NCBI RefSeq assembly: GCF_019091085.1
Contig: NZ_JAGXJY010000021.1
Coordinates: 1-64,000, forward strand
DNA length: 64,000 bases
Direction: 5' to 3'
Source: Mesorhizobium sp. GbtcB19
Lineage (GTDB): Bacteria; Pseudomonadota; Alphaproteobacteria; Rhizobiales; Rhizobiaceae
A model generated the notes under the pieces. That model saw only the letters and a program-made list of their open reading frames with translations. It was not told the DNA's origin and did not search any database. Positions 8,915-16,860 of the stretch are shown here, piece after piece (the first letter of the stretch is position 1; every line of letters begins with the position of its first letter). A program made the position numbers and the translations under genes.

Positions 8915-9574
8915 TCAGGCTGCGGCGTCTTCGTCGCGCAGGCCGTAGCTGGCCATGCGCTTGATGACGTTTTCGATCTCCTCGTCGGACAGAACCGGCG
9001 GCTCGCCGATCTGCAGGGCGCCGTGATACTGGCGCGCCAAGGTCTCGACCTCGACGGCAAGCCACATCGCCTGGGCGAGGTTCGACCCGACGGCGATCAT
9101 GCCGTGCTGGGCAAGCAGGCAGGCCTTGCGGTCGCGCAGCGCCTCCACCGCATGCGCCGAAAGCTCCGCCGTGCCGAAGGTGGCGTAGGGCGCGCAGCGA
9201 ATGTCGCTGCCGCCGGCGACCGCGACCATGTAATGGATCGCCGGGATTTTCCTGCCCATGATGGCGATGGTCGTGCAGTAGGTCGGATGCGCATGGACGA
9301 CCGCGTTGACCTCGGGCCGCGCCTTCATGATGTCGAGATGGAAGCGCCATTCGCTGGACGGCGGCAGGCGCCCGTCGACCTCGCCGTCCCAGCCCATGAA
9401 GACGATGTCCTCCGGCTCCAGCGTGTCGTAAGGCGTGCTGGTCGGCGAGATCAGCATGCCGTCGCCATGGCGACGGCTGATGTTGCCGGATGTGCCCTGG
9501 TTGATGCCCAGCGCGTTCATCTGGATACAGGCATCGATGATGGCCTGGCGCGCCTCTAGGTCCGAAAGGGTCAT
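8915..9574 (-). CDS. Class II aldolase/adducin-family protein (FucA-like)
   Basis: A 219-residue zinc-dependent class II aldolase of the L-fuculose-phosphate / L-ribulose-5-phosphate 4-epimerase superfamily. Visible residues are the glycine-rich GTSGNISRR phosphate-binding loop, the catalytic Glu in SSEWRFHL, the zinc ligands in VVHAHPTYC and the third zinc His in AQHGMIAVG. It would cleave a phosphorylated ketose or related compound into dihydroxyacetone phosphate and an aldehyde. The ATG at 9574 was preferred to a TTG 12 bases upstream. It sits between an SDR and the importer genes, consistent with a pathway that oxidises or phosphorylates and then cleaves. Confidence 0.88.
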   Translation of the reverse strand: MTLSDLEARQAIIDACIQMNALGINQGTSGNISRRHGDGMLISPTSTPYDTLEPEDIVFMGWDGEVDGRLPPSSEWRFHLDIMKARPEVNAVVHAHPTYCTTIAIMGRKIPAIHYMVAVAGGSDIRCAPYATFGTAELSAHAVEALRDRKACLLAQHGMIAVGSNLAQAMWLAVEVETLARQYHGALQIGEPPVLSDEEIENVIKRMASYGLRDEDAAA

Positions 9575-9601
9575 GCGATATTCCAATCCTGTTCCGGTCC
9601 G

Positions 9602-10378
9602 TTACCAGGCCGTGTAGCCGCCATCGATCGACAGGATCGCGCCAGTGACGTAGCTCGACGCCGGCGACGCCAGGAACAGGATCGCCGAGGCAATCTCCCG
9701 CGGCGTGCCCAGCCGGCCCATCGGCGTCATGTCGATCCAGGTGTTGAAGAGTTCGGGACGCTCACGCATCTTCAGCGTCATTTCGGTGCCGACGTAACCC
9801 GGCGCCAGTGCGTTGACACGCACGCCGGACTTTGCCCACTCGACCGCAAGCGCCTTGGTCATCATGTGCAGGGCGCCCTTGCTCACCATGTAGGAGGGCG
9901 CGGTCTGCGGACGGTTGATGATCAGGCCCGACATGGAACCCAGATTGACGATCGAGCCCTTCTTGCGGGCGACCATCGATCGGCCGAAGGCGCGCGAGGC
10001 CCAGTAGACGCCGTTGACGTTGACATCCATCACCAGGCGCCATTCCTCGTCCGGCGTGTCGAGTGCGGTGTTGAGGCGGGCGATGCCGGCGCTGTTGACC
10101 AGAATATCGACCTTGCCGAAGTCGGCGACGATCCCGGCGGCCATCGCCTCGACGGCTTGCGGGTCGGTGACGTCGAGCAAGCGGCCATCGACATTTGCGA
10201 CACCTGCGACCCGCAGTTCATCCGCAGCAGCCTTCAGGCCATCAGCATTCATGTCGAGCAGGACGATGCGCGCGCCGCACGTGCCGAGCGCCCTGGCGGC
10301 CTCCAAGCCGATCCCGCTGGCGCCGCCGGTGACGACGGCAACCTCGCCTGCCAGATCGAATTGCGACCGGTAATCCAT
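9602..10378 (-). CDS. SDR-family oxidoreductase (first gene of sugar operon)
   Basis: A 258-residue short-chain dehydrogenase. It shows TGGASGIG near residues 17-24, VLLDMN with an acidic Asp that favours NAD, NSAGIARL, a Ser in NLGSMSG, and SYMVSKGA containing YxxxK. The C-terminus AILSIDGGYTAW is typical of sugar-alcohol and 3-oxoacyl reductase-like SDRs. GGAGG precedes the ATG at 10378. It is the first gene of the minus-strand operon and lies just downstream of the palindromic operator at 10536-10551, so it is probably the gene directly repressed by the GntR regulator. Confidence 0.92.
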   Translation of the reverse strand: MDYRSQFDLAGEVAVVTGGASGIGLEAARALGTCGARIVLLDMNADGLKAAADELRVAGVANVDGRLLDVTDPQAVEAMAAGIVADFGKVDILVNSAGIARLNTALDTPDEEWRLVMDVNVNGVYWASRAFGRSMVARKKGSIVNLGSMSGLIINRPQTAPSYMVSKGALHMMTKALAVEWAKSGVRVNALAPGYVGTEMTLKMRERPELFNTWIDMTPMGRLGTPREIASAILFLASPASSYVTGAILSIDGGYTAW

Positions 10379-10535
10379 GCACGTCCTCCATCAGGACGGA
10401 GCCTATAGCGCGGGCAAAACTTCGCTCTCGCCGCCGAAGCAGCGCCGCAAGCTCACAGGTCCTGATAATGCCTCCGGGCCAGGCTCCTCCCGACCCCATG
10501 ACAGGGACGTTACAGAAGCTTTTTTGACCCGTCAA

Positions 10536-10551
10536 TCTGGTTATAACCAGA
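10536..10551. promoter_or_regulatory. Probable GntR operator: 16-base perfect palindrome
   Basis: The sequence TCTGGTTATAACCAGA is a perfect palindrome between the gntR stop and the first gene of the sugar operon. The core GGTTATAACC fits the GT-N-TA-N-AC type of site bound by HutC/UTRA-class GntR proteins. Fourteen of its bases recur at 16798-16811. Binding is inferred. Confidence 0.75.
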
Positions 10552-10578
10552 AAACGAATCTTTTTGGATGAGCGCGCC

Positions 10579-11436
10579 TCAGGTGCGATCGACGCCGTTC
10601 ACGGTAGCCGAAGGCTGCTCGACCGCCATGTGGATGCGGGCGACTGAGGAGTTGTAGAAGGCCTCGTAATATTCGAGCGCCGCACCGTCGGCGTCATAGG
10701 CGATCGACTCGATCTCGATCAGCGGCGTGTTGGCGGCGACGCCCATCTCATCGGCCTCTTCCTTGGTCGGAAGTGCGGCGCGCAGCCAGCGGTCGGCGCG
10801 CTTCACCGTCAGGCCGAAGACGGCGCGGATGGTGCCGAAGATCGACTGGTTTTCCGACAGGATGTTCTCCAGCCCCGGCACACGATGCCCCGGCAGGCTG
10901 ATGCGCGTCATGGTGATCGGCGTGCCGTCAGTCATGTAGACGCGGCTGATGCGGACGACGCTACCATTGGCGGGAATGCCGAAGACCTTCGATTCCTTCT
11001 CGCTCGGCGGGCAGCGGTAGATCTCCAGCGTGCGGGTCGAGACCTTGTGGCCCTTGGCGGTCAGGTCGTCGAAGACGCCGAGATTGGCGGTCATGAAGTC
11101 GACGTGTTCGCGCGGTGCCGCGACGAACATGCCCTTGCGCGGCATCTTGATGATGCGGCCTTCGTTGGACAGCGAGCCTATCGCCGCGCGCACGACAGGC
11201 CGCGACACTCCGAAGAAATCGCAAAGCGCCTGCTCGGAGGGAATGCGCGAATTGGCCGCCAGAAGTCCGGTGTTGATCGCTTCCTCGACCTGGTTGCGCA
11301 ACTGCACCCAAAGCGGCGCCGCCTCGTCGCGGTTGAGCTGGACTTTCGAGCCGATCGAGCGGAAAGCCTCTGCCGCCTCGGCATCTTCCTGGTCGTAACG
11401 AGGACGCCCGCGCGTTCTGGTTGCTTGTTCCATCAT
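10579..11436 (-). CDS. GntR-family regulator, HutC/UTRA type
   Basis: A 285-residue transcriptional regulator. Residues ~40-105 are a GntR winged helix (PLWVQLRNQVEEAI, IPSEQALCDFFGVSRPVVR, GRIIKMPRKGMFV). The C-terminal ~150 residues are a UTRA ligand-binding domain (SVVRISRVYMTDGTPI, AANTPLIEIESIAYDADG, YEAFYNSSVARI). An extended N-terminus (RTRGRPRYDQEDAEAAEAF) has an AT-hook-like RGRP. The gene lies upstream of the sugar operon on the same strand, with a palindromic operator between them. It probably represses both that operon and the acyl-CoA module and releases DNA on binding a pathway metabolite. The start at 11436 or 11433 cannot be settled. Confidence 0.9.
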   Translation of the reverse strand: MMEQATRTRGRPRYDQEDAEAAEAFRSIGSKVQLNRDEAAPLWVQLRNQVEEAINTGLLAANSRIPSEQALCDFFGVSRPVVRAAIGSLSNEGRIIKMPRKGMFVAAPREHVDFMTANLGVFDDLTAKGHKVSTRTLEIYRCPPSEKESKVFGIPANGSVVRISRVYMTDGTPITMTRISLPGHRVPGLENILSENQSIFGTIRAVFGLTVKRADRWLRAALPTKEEADEMGVAANTPLIEIESIAYDADGAALEYYEAFYNSSVARIHMAVEQPSATVNGVDRT

Positions 11437-11504
11437 CGGTCTTCAGGCTGCGGGCAAACCGCCCGGATCATCATTTGCCGCGACTCAAGTAGCGGCAGCG
11501 GCTC

Positions 11505-12749
11505 CTAACGGAGCCCGCCAGCCATTTTCTCGCTCTCCGGCAAGTTTCGCAACCATAGCATGGCGACCGCCCCCAGAACTGGTCCGGGCACCAGCAGCAG
11601 GAAGGTCCAGCGCCAGCCGCCGATGAATTCGGCGAAGCGCGGCGTCAGCCAGATGGCGAGCACGGTCAGCGCGAAACCGGCGCCCAACTGCACCGACAGG
11701 GCGGTGCCGACGAAACGGCGGTCGGCAAGCTCGGTGACGGCGGCGGAGAACTGCGCCGAATCGCCGACCACCGAAATGCCCCAGACGATGGCGACCAGCA
11801 TGAACAGCCACGCGGGGCCGGTGAAGAGAAAGCCCATCAGCAGCGCGCAGCTTCCCGACACGATCATCATGCCGGAGGTGGTCGCGGTGCGGCCGATACG
11901 GTCCGACAGAAAGCCGCCGAGCAGGCACCCAAAAATGCCGGAGGCGACGACGAAGAAGGTCGAGAGCGAGGCGGTCGCGGCCGTGCCGACCGCCTGCGCC
12001 TCAAAGGCGGCGCGGGTGTAGGCGAGCAGCCAGGCCCACATGGCATAAAGCTCCCACATGTGACCAAGATAGCCTAGATTGGCGAGCAGCAGCGGCTTTT
12101 CGCGAAACACCTGGCCGATGCGCGAGGGCTCGAACACCGCCTTGCCGAAGGGATAAGGGCCTTCCTTTGCGAAGAGCAGGAAAAGCAGCGCGCCTGCCGC
12201 CGTCGCGACGCTGGCGGCGGCGACCACGGGCCGCCAGTCGAGCGCTGTCGAGACGGCACGGAAGAGATGTGGCAGCGCCGAGCCTATGGTGAGCGCGCCG
12301 ATGACCGCGCCGAGCGCCAGGCCTCGGTCGCGCGTGAACCAGGTGGCGACCAGCTTCAGCGCCGGCGGATAGACGCCGGCCAGCGCGGCGCCGGTGACGA
12401 TGCGCGCGGCGATCACGCCGGCCGGCCCGGGATGGAGCAGCAGCGTTGCGTTGGCCAAAGCGGCGATAAGGGCCGCAGCTGCCATTAGGCGGCTGAGCCG
12501 CACCAGGTCGGGAAGATTGACCAGGCTCGCCGCCAGCGCGCCGATGACGAAGCCGACCTGCACGCCATTGGTCAGCCAGGCTTCGGCGCTCGCGCCGAGC
12601 GCAAGCTCCTGCTTCAGTTCGGGCAGGATCGCGGTCGCGGAAAACCACGTCGTCAGCGACAGGACGACCGCCAGGCAAAGCAGCGACAGCACGCGCCAGC
12701 GTTCGGCGTCGGCCGCCATGCCGAGCCGGCCGTCACCCAGTGTGCTCAT
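11505..12749 (-). CDS. MFS transporter
   Basis: A 414-residue major facilitator with about 12 hydrophobic segments. A loop 2/3 region reads NLPDLVRLSRLM, and GGFLSDRIGRTATTSG matches the MFS cytoplasmic motif (G-x3-D-R-x-G-R). The start at 12749 overlaps the MaoC stop (ATGA), so it is the last gene of the acyl-CoA operon. It probably imports the organic acid, ketone or other compound processed by this operon, or exports a by-product. Substrate specificity is not visible. Confidence 0.9.
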   Translation of the reverse strand: MSTLGDGRLGMAADAERWRVLSLLCLAVVLSLTTWFSATAILPELKQELALGASAEAWLTNGVQVGFVIGALAASLVNLPDLVRLSRLMAAAALIAALANATLLLHPGPAGVIAARIVTGAALAGVYPPALKLVATWFTRDRGLALGAVIGALTIGSALPHLFRAVSTALDWRPVVAAASVATAAGALLFLLFAKEGPYPFGKAVFEPSRIGQVFREKPLLLANLGYLGHMWELYAMWAWLLAYTRAAFEAQAVGTAATASLSTFFVVASGIFGCLLGGFLSDRIGRTATTSGMMIVSGSCALLMGFLFTGPAWLFMLVAIVWGISVVGDSAQFSAAVTELADRRFVGTALSVQLGAGFALTVLAIWLTPRFAEFIGGWRWTFLLLVPGPVLGAVAMLWLRNLPESEKMAGGLR

Positions 12750-13198
12750 GCGCCTTGCAGCGGAACGGTGAACACCGTGGCCGTGCCGGTGAGGCAAAGC
12801 TCGCCCTGGCCGTTGCGCACGCTGGTTTCGATCTTGCAGATCGGCTTGTCGGGCCGCACTTCCTTGACCTCCACGCGTCCGGTGATCTCCTCATCTACGC
12901 CGACCGCCTTGATGAACTTCCAGGCCACTTCGAGGAATACGGTTCCGGGCCCGGGCAGATCTTCCGCGACCAGCGCATTCAGAATACCAGACGTGACGCC
13001 GCCCTGGACGATCAGTTTGCCGAACACCGATTTCTCGGCCAGCGCGCGGTCGTAATGCAGCGGATTGCGATCGCCGGTGATGTCGGTGAAGGCCTCGATG
13101 TCGCTGACGCGTGTGCGACGCGTGCGTTCGGCAAAGGCGCCGACGTGCGGACGGCCCTTGACCACACCTGCCCAACCATCTTTCGTCTCGGTGCTCAT
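12746..13198 (-). CDS. MaoC-like hydratase/dehydratase
   Basis: A 150-residue single hot-dog-fold protein. The hydratase-2 motif is clear: FTDITGDRNPLHYD supplies the catalytic Asp and His, followed by FGKLIVQGGVTSGIL. MaoC proteins hydrate trans-2-enoyl-CoA to (R)-3-hydroxyacyl-CoA or work in reverse. The start at 13198 (MSTETKDG) follows AGGAG at good spacing and was preferred over an upstream in-frame ATG at 13219. With DUF35 and the Ltp-like protein directly upstream, the set resembles the hydratase-aldolase modules of steroid side-chain degradation. Confidence 0.9.
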   Translation of the reverse strand: MSTETKDGWAGVVKGRPHVGAFAERTRRTRVSDIEAFTDITGDRNPLHYDRALAEKSVFGKLIVQGGVTSGILNALVAEDLPGPGTVFLEVAWKFIKAVGVDEEITGRVEVKEVRPDKPICKIETSVRNGQGELCLTGTATVFTVPLQGA

Positions 13199-13215
13199 TG
13201 CGGCTTCTCCTCTGT

Positions 13216-13635
13216 TCAAGGTTCGACTGGTTTGAAGGCCGGCAGGATGCGGCCGCCGATGGCGGTTGGCGAAAGCAGCAGCATGGCCCCAATATGTAGC
13301 GACTGTGTGCCGGGCAGGATGAAGCTCAGCATCGTCGGGCCTTCGGCCAGTTCGACCAGGCCGACTACGTAAGGTGCCGCGGGCAGCCAGCCGGGATGGC
13401 CGGGCTTATGCACCTCTGAAAAGGATTTGAGCCGCCCCCTGCCCGATGCGTCCTTCCAGACCAGGCGCCTGCCCCAGCAATGCGGGCAGATCGGGCGCGG
13501 ATAGAAGACGGCCTTGCCGCAATCCTCGCAGCGCTGGATCGTCAGTCGCCCTTCGGCGGCGGCGTCCCAGAACGGCGCGGTGAGCGCGGTGATGGTCGGG
13601 CCGGGGGTTTTCAGTGTATTGAGATCGACGGACAT
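13216..13635 (-). CDS. Zn-ribbon/OB-fold DUF35 acyl-CoA-associated protein
   Basis: A 139-residue protein with an N-terminal helix, a rubredoxin-like zinc ribbon (C36-x2-C39 and C50-x2-C53, in CEDCGKAV and CPHCWG), and a C-terminal OB-fold (LKSFSEVHKPGHPG, PYVVGLVELAEG). DUF35 proteins partner thiolase-like enzymes; examples are ChsH2 C-terminal domain with Ltp2 and the archaeal HMG-CoA synthase/thiolase complex. It starts at 13635, sharing one base with the stop of the thiolase-like gene (TGATG). This supports a stoichiometric complex with that protein. Confidence 0.9.
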   Translation of the reverse strand: MSVDLNTLKTPGPTITALTAPFWDAAAEGRLTIQRCEDCGKAVFYPRPICPHCWGRRLVWKDASGRGRLKSFSEVHKPGHPGWLPAAPYVVGLVELAEGPTMLSFILPGTQSLHIGAMLLLSPTAIGGRILPAFKPVEP

Positions 13636-14786
13636 CAGGCGGCTCCCAGTACGAGCGCGGTGGCTTCGCTCATCGTCGCGCCATTGCCGGTGACCAGCGC
13701 CAGCCCGGCCTTGCCGATCTGGCGTTCGCCCGCCTCGCCGCGCAGTTGGCGCACCGCCTCGACGACATGGGTCATGCCGCCCGCAAGATCCGGCTGGCCG
13801 AAGCCGAGCTGGCCGCCATGCGTGTTGAGCGGCTTGTCGCCTTTGTGGGACAGGTCGTGGTCGTTGAGCCAGGCGCCGAACTGCCCCGGCGCGCAGAGGC
13901 CGGCATCCTTGATCGTCGTCGCGACCATGATCGTGTAGCAATCGTACAGCGACAGCAGGTCCATCTCGTCGGCATGTGTGCCGGACTGCCGGAAGGCTCG
14001 CGCCATGGCGCTCTTCAGCGGACCGGAGGTGAGGCTGGGCGCCTGGCTGACGGCGCGGTGCGTGACCTTCTCGCCGGCGCCGAGCAGATGCACGGGAGGC
14101 TTGCGCAATGAGCGTGCGCGCCCGGCCGAAGTGACGACGACCGCTTCGCCGCCAGCGACCGGCATGACGATTTCGAGAAGGTGCAGCGGCGAGGCGATCA
14201 TCGGCGACGCCAGCACCGCCTCCACATCGGCCGGCTTGCCGAAGAAGATGGCGTCGGGATTGAGCTGCGCATTCGCACGCGCCGCCGCGGCGATCATGGC
14301 GAAATCCCGCGCGGTCGAGCCGTACTCAGCCATATGCGCCTGCATCAGCAGCGCATAGGAGATGTTGGCGCCCGAGGCGCCGAAGGGCACGTCGAACTCG
14401 CGGATCGGATTGCGGTTGGGTGAGCGGGGCGCCGCTTCCTCGCGGTTGTTGGCGAGCACGCACAGCACCGTCTCGCACATGCCGGCCTCGATCGCGGCCG
14501 CAGCGCGCCAGACCATGCCGGCGCCCGACGCGCCGCCGAGGTCGACGACATTGGCCATGGTCGGTGCCAAGCCCAGATATTCTGCGATCGTCGCCGGCAC
14601 ATGCTGCGGTGTCTCGCCGACCTGCGGTCCGACCAGCAGCCCGTCGATCGCCGCCGGCTCCAGTCCGGCATCGAGCACCGCCAGGCGCGAGACCTCGGCG
14701 ATCATCTCCAGCGTCGTCACCCCTTGCGTCAGACGTTGCGGCTTCAGTTCGCCGATGCCGGCGATCGCTCCCTTCGACCGGCTCAT
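13635..14786 (-). CDS. Thiolase-like lipid-transfer protein (SCP-x/Ltp type), no nucleophilic Cys
   Basis: A 383-residue thiolase-superfamily protein of the SCP-x/Ltp subgroup. At the position of the thiolase nucleophile it reads VVDLGGASGAG, so Ala86 replaces Cys. Normal Claisen thiolysis is therefore not expected. C-terminal landmarks are retained: LSLYDCYTIM, LPLNTHGG-like PLNTHGGQLGFG, and LALVTGNGATMSE. Cys-less members such as Ltp2 act as retro-aldolases together with a DUF35 partner, and a DUF35 gene follows immediately. It starts at 14786, overlapping the ligase stop by four bases. Retro-aldol cleavage of a hydroxyacyl-CoA is an inference by homology. Confidence 0.86.
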   Translation of the reverse strand: MSRSKGAIAGIGELKPQRLTQGVTTLEMIAEVSRLAVLDAGLEPAAIDGLLVGPQVGETPQHVPATIAEYLGLAPTMANVVDLGGASGAGMVWRAAAAIEAGMCETVLCVLANNREEAAPRSPNRNPIREFDVPFGASGANISYALLMQAHMAEYGSTARDFAMIAAAARANAQLNPDAIFFGKPADVEAVLASPMIASPLHLLEIVMPVAGGEAVVVTSAGRARSLRKPPVHLLGAGEKVTHRAVSQAPSLTSGPLKSAMARAFRQSGTHADEMDLLSLYDCYTIMVATTIKDAGLCAPGQFGAWLNDHDLSHKGDKPLNTHGGQLGFGQPDLAGGMTHVVEAVRQLRGEAGERQIGKAGLALVTGNGATMSEATALVLGAA

Positions 14787-16729
14787 GCCGCCTTGCTCCG
14801 GTCGAGCGCGCGGTATTCGTCGAGGCATGCCGGATTGGCGAGCGAGGCCATGTTCTTGACCGGCTTGCCTTCGAGCGTGGTGCGGGCGGCGCCCTCCACC
14901 CGCTTGCCGTTCAGCGTGTAGGGCACGGCCTGCACGGCATGGATGCGGTGCGGAACATGGCGTGGCGAAGCGCCTTCGCGGATTGCCATGCGGATTTGCG
15001 TGGCAAGCTCGGGAGTGAGCGCAAAGCCGTCATTGAGCTTGATGCAGAGCACGATCTCCTCGTCGCCCTCGACCGGTGCGCCGAAGACCAGGCAATCCTC
15101 GATCTCGGCGAAATTCTCGCAGGCCGCATAGATCTCCGCCGTGCCGATGCGCACGCCGCCGGGCTTCAGCGTGGTGTCCGAACGGCCGTGAATGATCCCC
15201 GAGCCGTAAGCGGTCATCTCGGCGACATCGCCATGCGTCCAGATCTCGTGGCGGGAAGCGAAATAGGTGGCGTGATAACGCTTGTCGCCGTCCTCGCCCC
15301 AAAAGGTCAGCGGCATGGACGGGAAGGGTTCGGTGCAGACGAGGTCGCCCTGGCGGCCGATGATCGGCGCGTTGCGCTCGTCCATGACGGCCACGGCAAG
15401 GCCCAGCCCTTTCACGGTCAGCTCGCCACGCCGCACGGGGTGGATCGGCGATCCCAGCAGGAAACAGCCGATGATCTCGGTGCCGCCGGAGATGGAAGCG
15501 AAGATCATGTCACGCTTCACATGCTCGTAGACCCAGTCGAATTGTCCCGGCGAAACCGGCGCGCCGGCCGAGAGCAGCGAACGCAGCGGCGAGAGGTCGT
15601 GCAGGCGTCCCGGCGCGTAGTTTTCAGCGGCAAGCGTCGCCAGATATTTCGGGCTGGTGCCGAAATGCGTGACACGAGCACGCTCGGCCATCGTCCAGAG
15701 TGGGCTGGGGTCAAGGCCATCGGCCGATTTCAAGATCGGCGCGCCGTCGTAAAGGACGACCGTGGCGCCGCAGGCGAGGCCGGAGATCAGCCAGTGATAC
15801 ATCATCCAGGCGGTGTTGGTGTACCAGCTGATGACGTCGCCCGAGCGAACGTCACCATGCAGCAGATGCTCCTTCAGATGCTGGAGCAGCACGCCGCCGG
15901 CGCGGTGGACGATTGCTTTCGGCGCGCCTGTCGTGCCCGAGGTGTAGAGCACATAGGCCGGATGGTCGAAGGGCACGCAGTCGAAGCGGAGCGGAGCGTC
16001 GCCGCCGAAATCGTCAAACGGAATACATGCCGCCGCGCAGTCCGGCTCGGCGCCCGGCTCGCCGGTCAGCACCAGTGTCGTCACCGACGGCATTGCCGCG
16101 ACGATCTCGGCCAGCCTGTCGGAGATGTCGTGCTCCTTGCCCGCATAGCGGTAGCGCGGCGCGGCAAACAGCACCTTGACGCCGATCTGGCCGAGGCGGT
16201 CGACGATGGCGGCGGCGCCGAAATCCGGCGAGCAGGACGACCAGACGGCGCCTATCGATAGCGCCGCAAGCAGCGCCACCAGACCCTCGACGCGATTAGG
16301 CAGGACGCCGCCGACGCAATCGCCTTTGCCGACGCCGGCCGCGCGCAAGCCATGTGCTGTCCGGGCGACGAGCCGGCGCAATTCGCCGAGCGTTATGGTG
16401 CGGAAATGACCGCTCTCGTCGGCCTCGATGATCGCGGCTTTTGCCTCATCGCCGCGCAGCAGGTTTTCCGCGAGATTGAGCTTCGCTTCCGGCAAGAAGC
16501 GGCTTTTGGTCATCGGCGCATCGTCGTCGCGCAGGAAGGAGATGGCGCCTGGATCGCCGATGACCTCGGCAAAATCCCACACCGCGCGCCAGAACGCGCC
16601 GGGCTCGCCGATCGACCATCGATGCAGCGTCTCGTAGTCGTACGGGCCGAAGCCGTAGGTCTGCGCAAAGCGCGCAAGATTCGACGATTGGAACGCGGCC
16701 GGCGCCGGCGTCCAAAGCACGGATGACAT
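14783..16729 (-). CDS. Acetoacetate-CoA ligase (acetoacetyl-CoA synthetase)
   Basis: A 648-residue adenylate-forming enzyme of the length and layout of bacterial acetoacetyl-CoA synthetases. The P-loop motif is YTSGTTGAPKAIVHR. Other family marks are SWYTNTAWMMYHWLISGL, SISGGTEIIGCF, HGRSDTTLKPGGVRIGTAEIY and the C-terminal Lys in PYTLNGKRVEG. The reaction is acetoacetate + ATP + CoA to acetoacetyl-CoA + AMP + PPi. GGAGGAAATCC precedes the ATG at 16729. It is the first gene of the minus-strand acyl-CoA operon and faces a thiolase that could split its product into two acetyl-CoA. A different beta-keto or branched acid substrate is possible. Confidence 0.9.
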   Translation of the reverse strand: MSSVLWTPAPAAFQSSNLARFAQTYGFGPYDYETLHRWSIGEPGAFWRAVWDFAEVIGDPGAISFLRDDDAPMTKSRFLPEAKLNLAENLLRGDEAKAAIIEADESGHFRTITLGELRRLVARTAHGLRAAGVGKGDCVGGVLPNRVEGLVALLAALSIGAVWSSCSPDFGAAAIVDRLGQIGVKVLFAAPRYRYAGKEHDISDRLAEIVAAMPSVTTLVLTGEPGAEPDCAAACIPFDDFGGDAPLRFDCVPFDHPAYVLYTSGTTGAPKAIVHRAGGVLLQHLKEHLLHGDVRSGDVISWYTNTAWMMYHWLISGLACGATVVLYDGAPILKSADGLDPSPLWTMAERARVTHFGTSPKYLATLAAENYAPGRLHDLSPLRSLLSAGAPVSPGQFDWVYEHVKRDMIFASISGGTEIIGCFLLGSPIHPVRRGELTVKGLGLAVAVMDERNAPIIGRQGDLVCTEPFPSMPLTFWGEDGDKRYHATYFASRHEIWTHGDVAEMTAYGSGIIHGRSDTTLKPGGVRIGTAEIYAACENFAEIEDCLVFGAPVEGDEEIVLCIKLNDGFALTPELATQIRMAIREGASPRHVPHRIHAVQAVPYTLNGKRVEGAARTTLEGKPVKNMASLANPACLDEYRALDRSKAA

Positions 16730-16796
16730 GGATTTCCTCCCGCAATGCAGGTCGGGCTCGATGCCGCGACCTTGCTTGCCGATGCGATTCAGATTA

Positions 16797-16811
16797 TTGG
16801 TTATAACCAGA
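16797..16811. promoter_or_regulatory. Second copy of the GntR-type operator
   Basis: TTGGTTATAACCAGA lies between the divergent ligase (start 16729) and thiolase (start 16861) genes. It holds a 12-base perfect palindrome, and 14 of its 15 bases are identical to the site at 10536-10551. Its central position would let one dimer control both divergent promoters. Confidence 0.75.
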
Positions 16812-16860
16812 ATGTCAAGCGACGATCGCAGGTCGGCAATCGGCATTTGGGAGGACTGGA

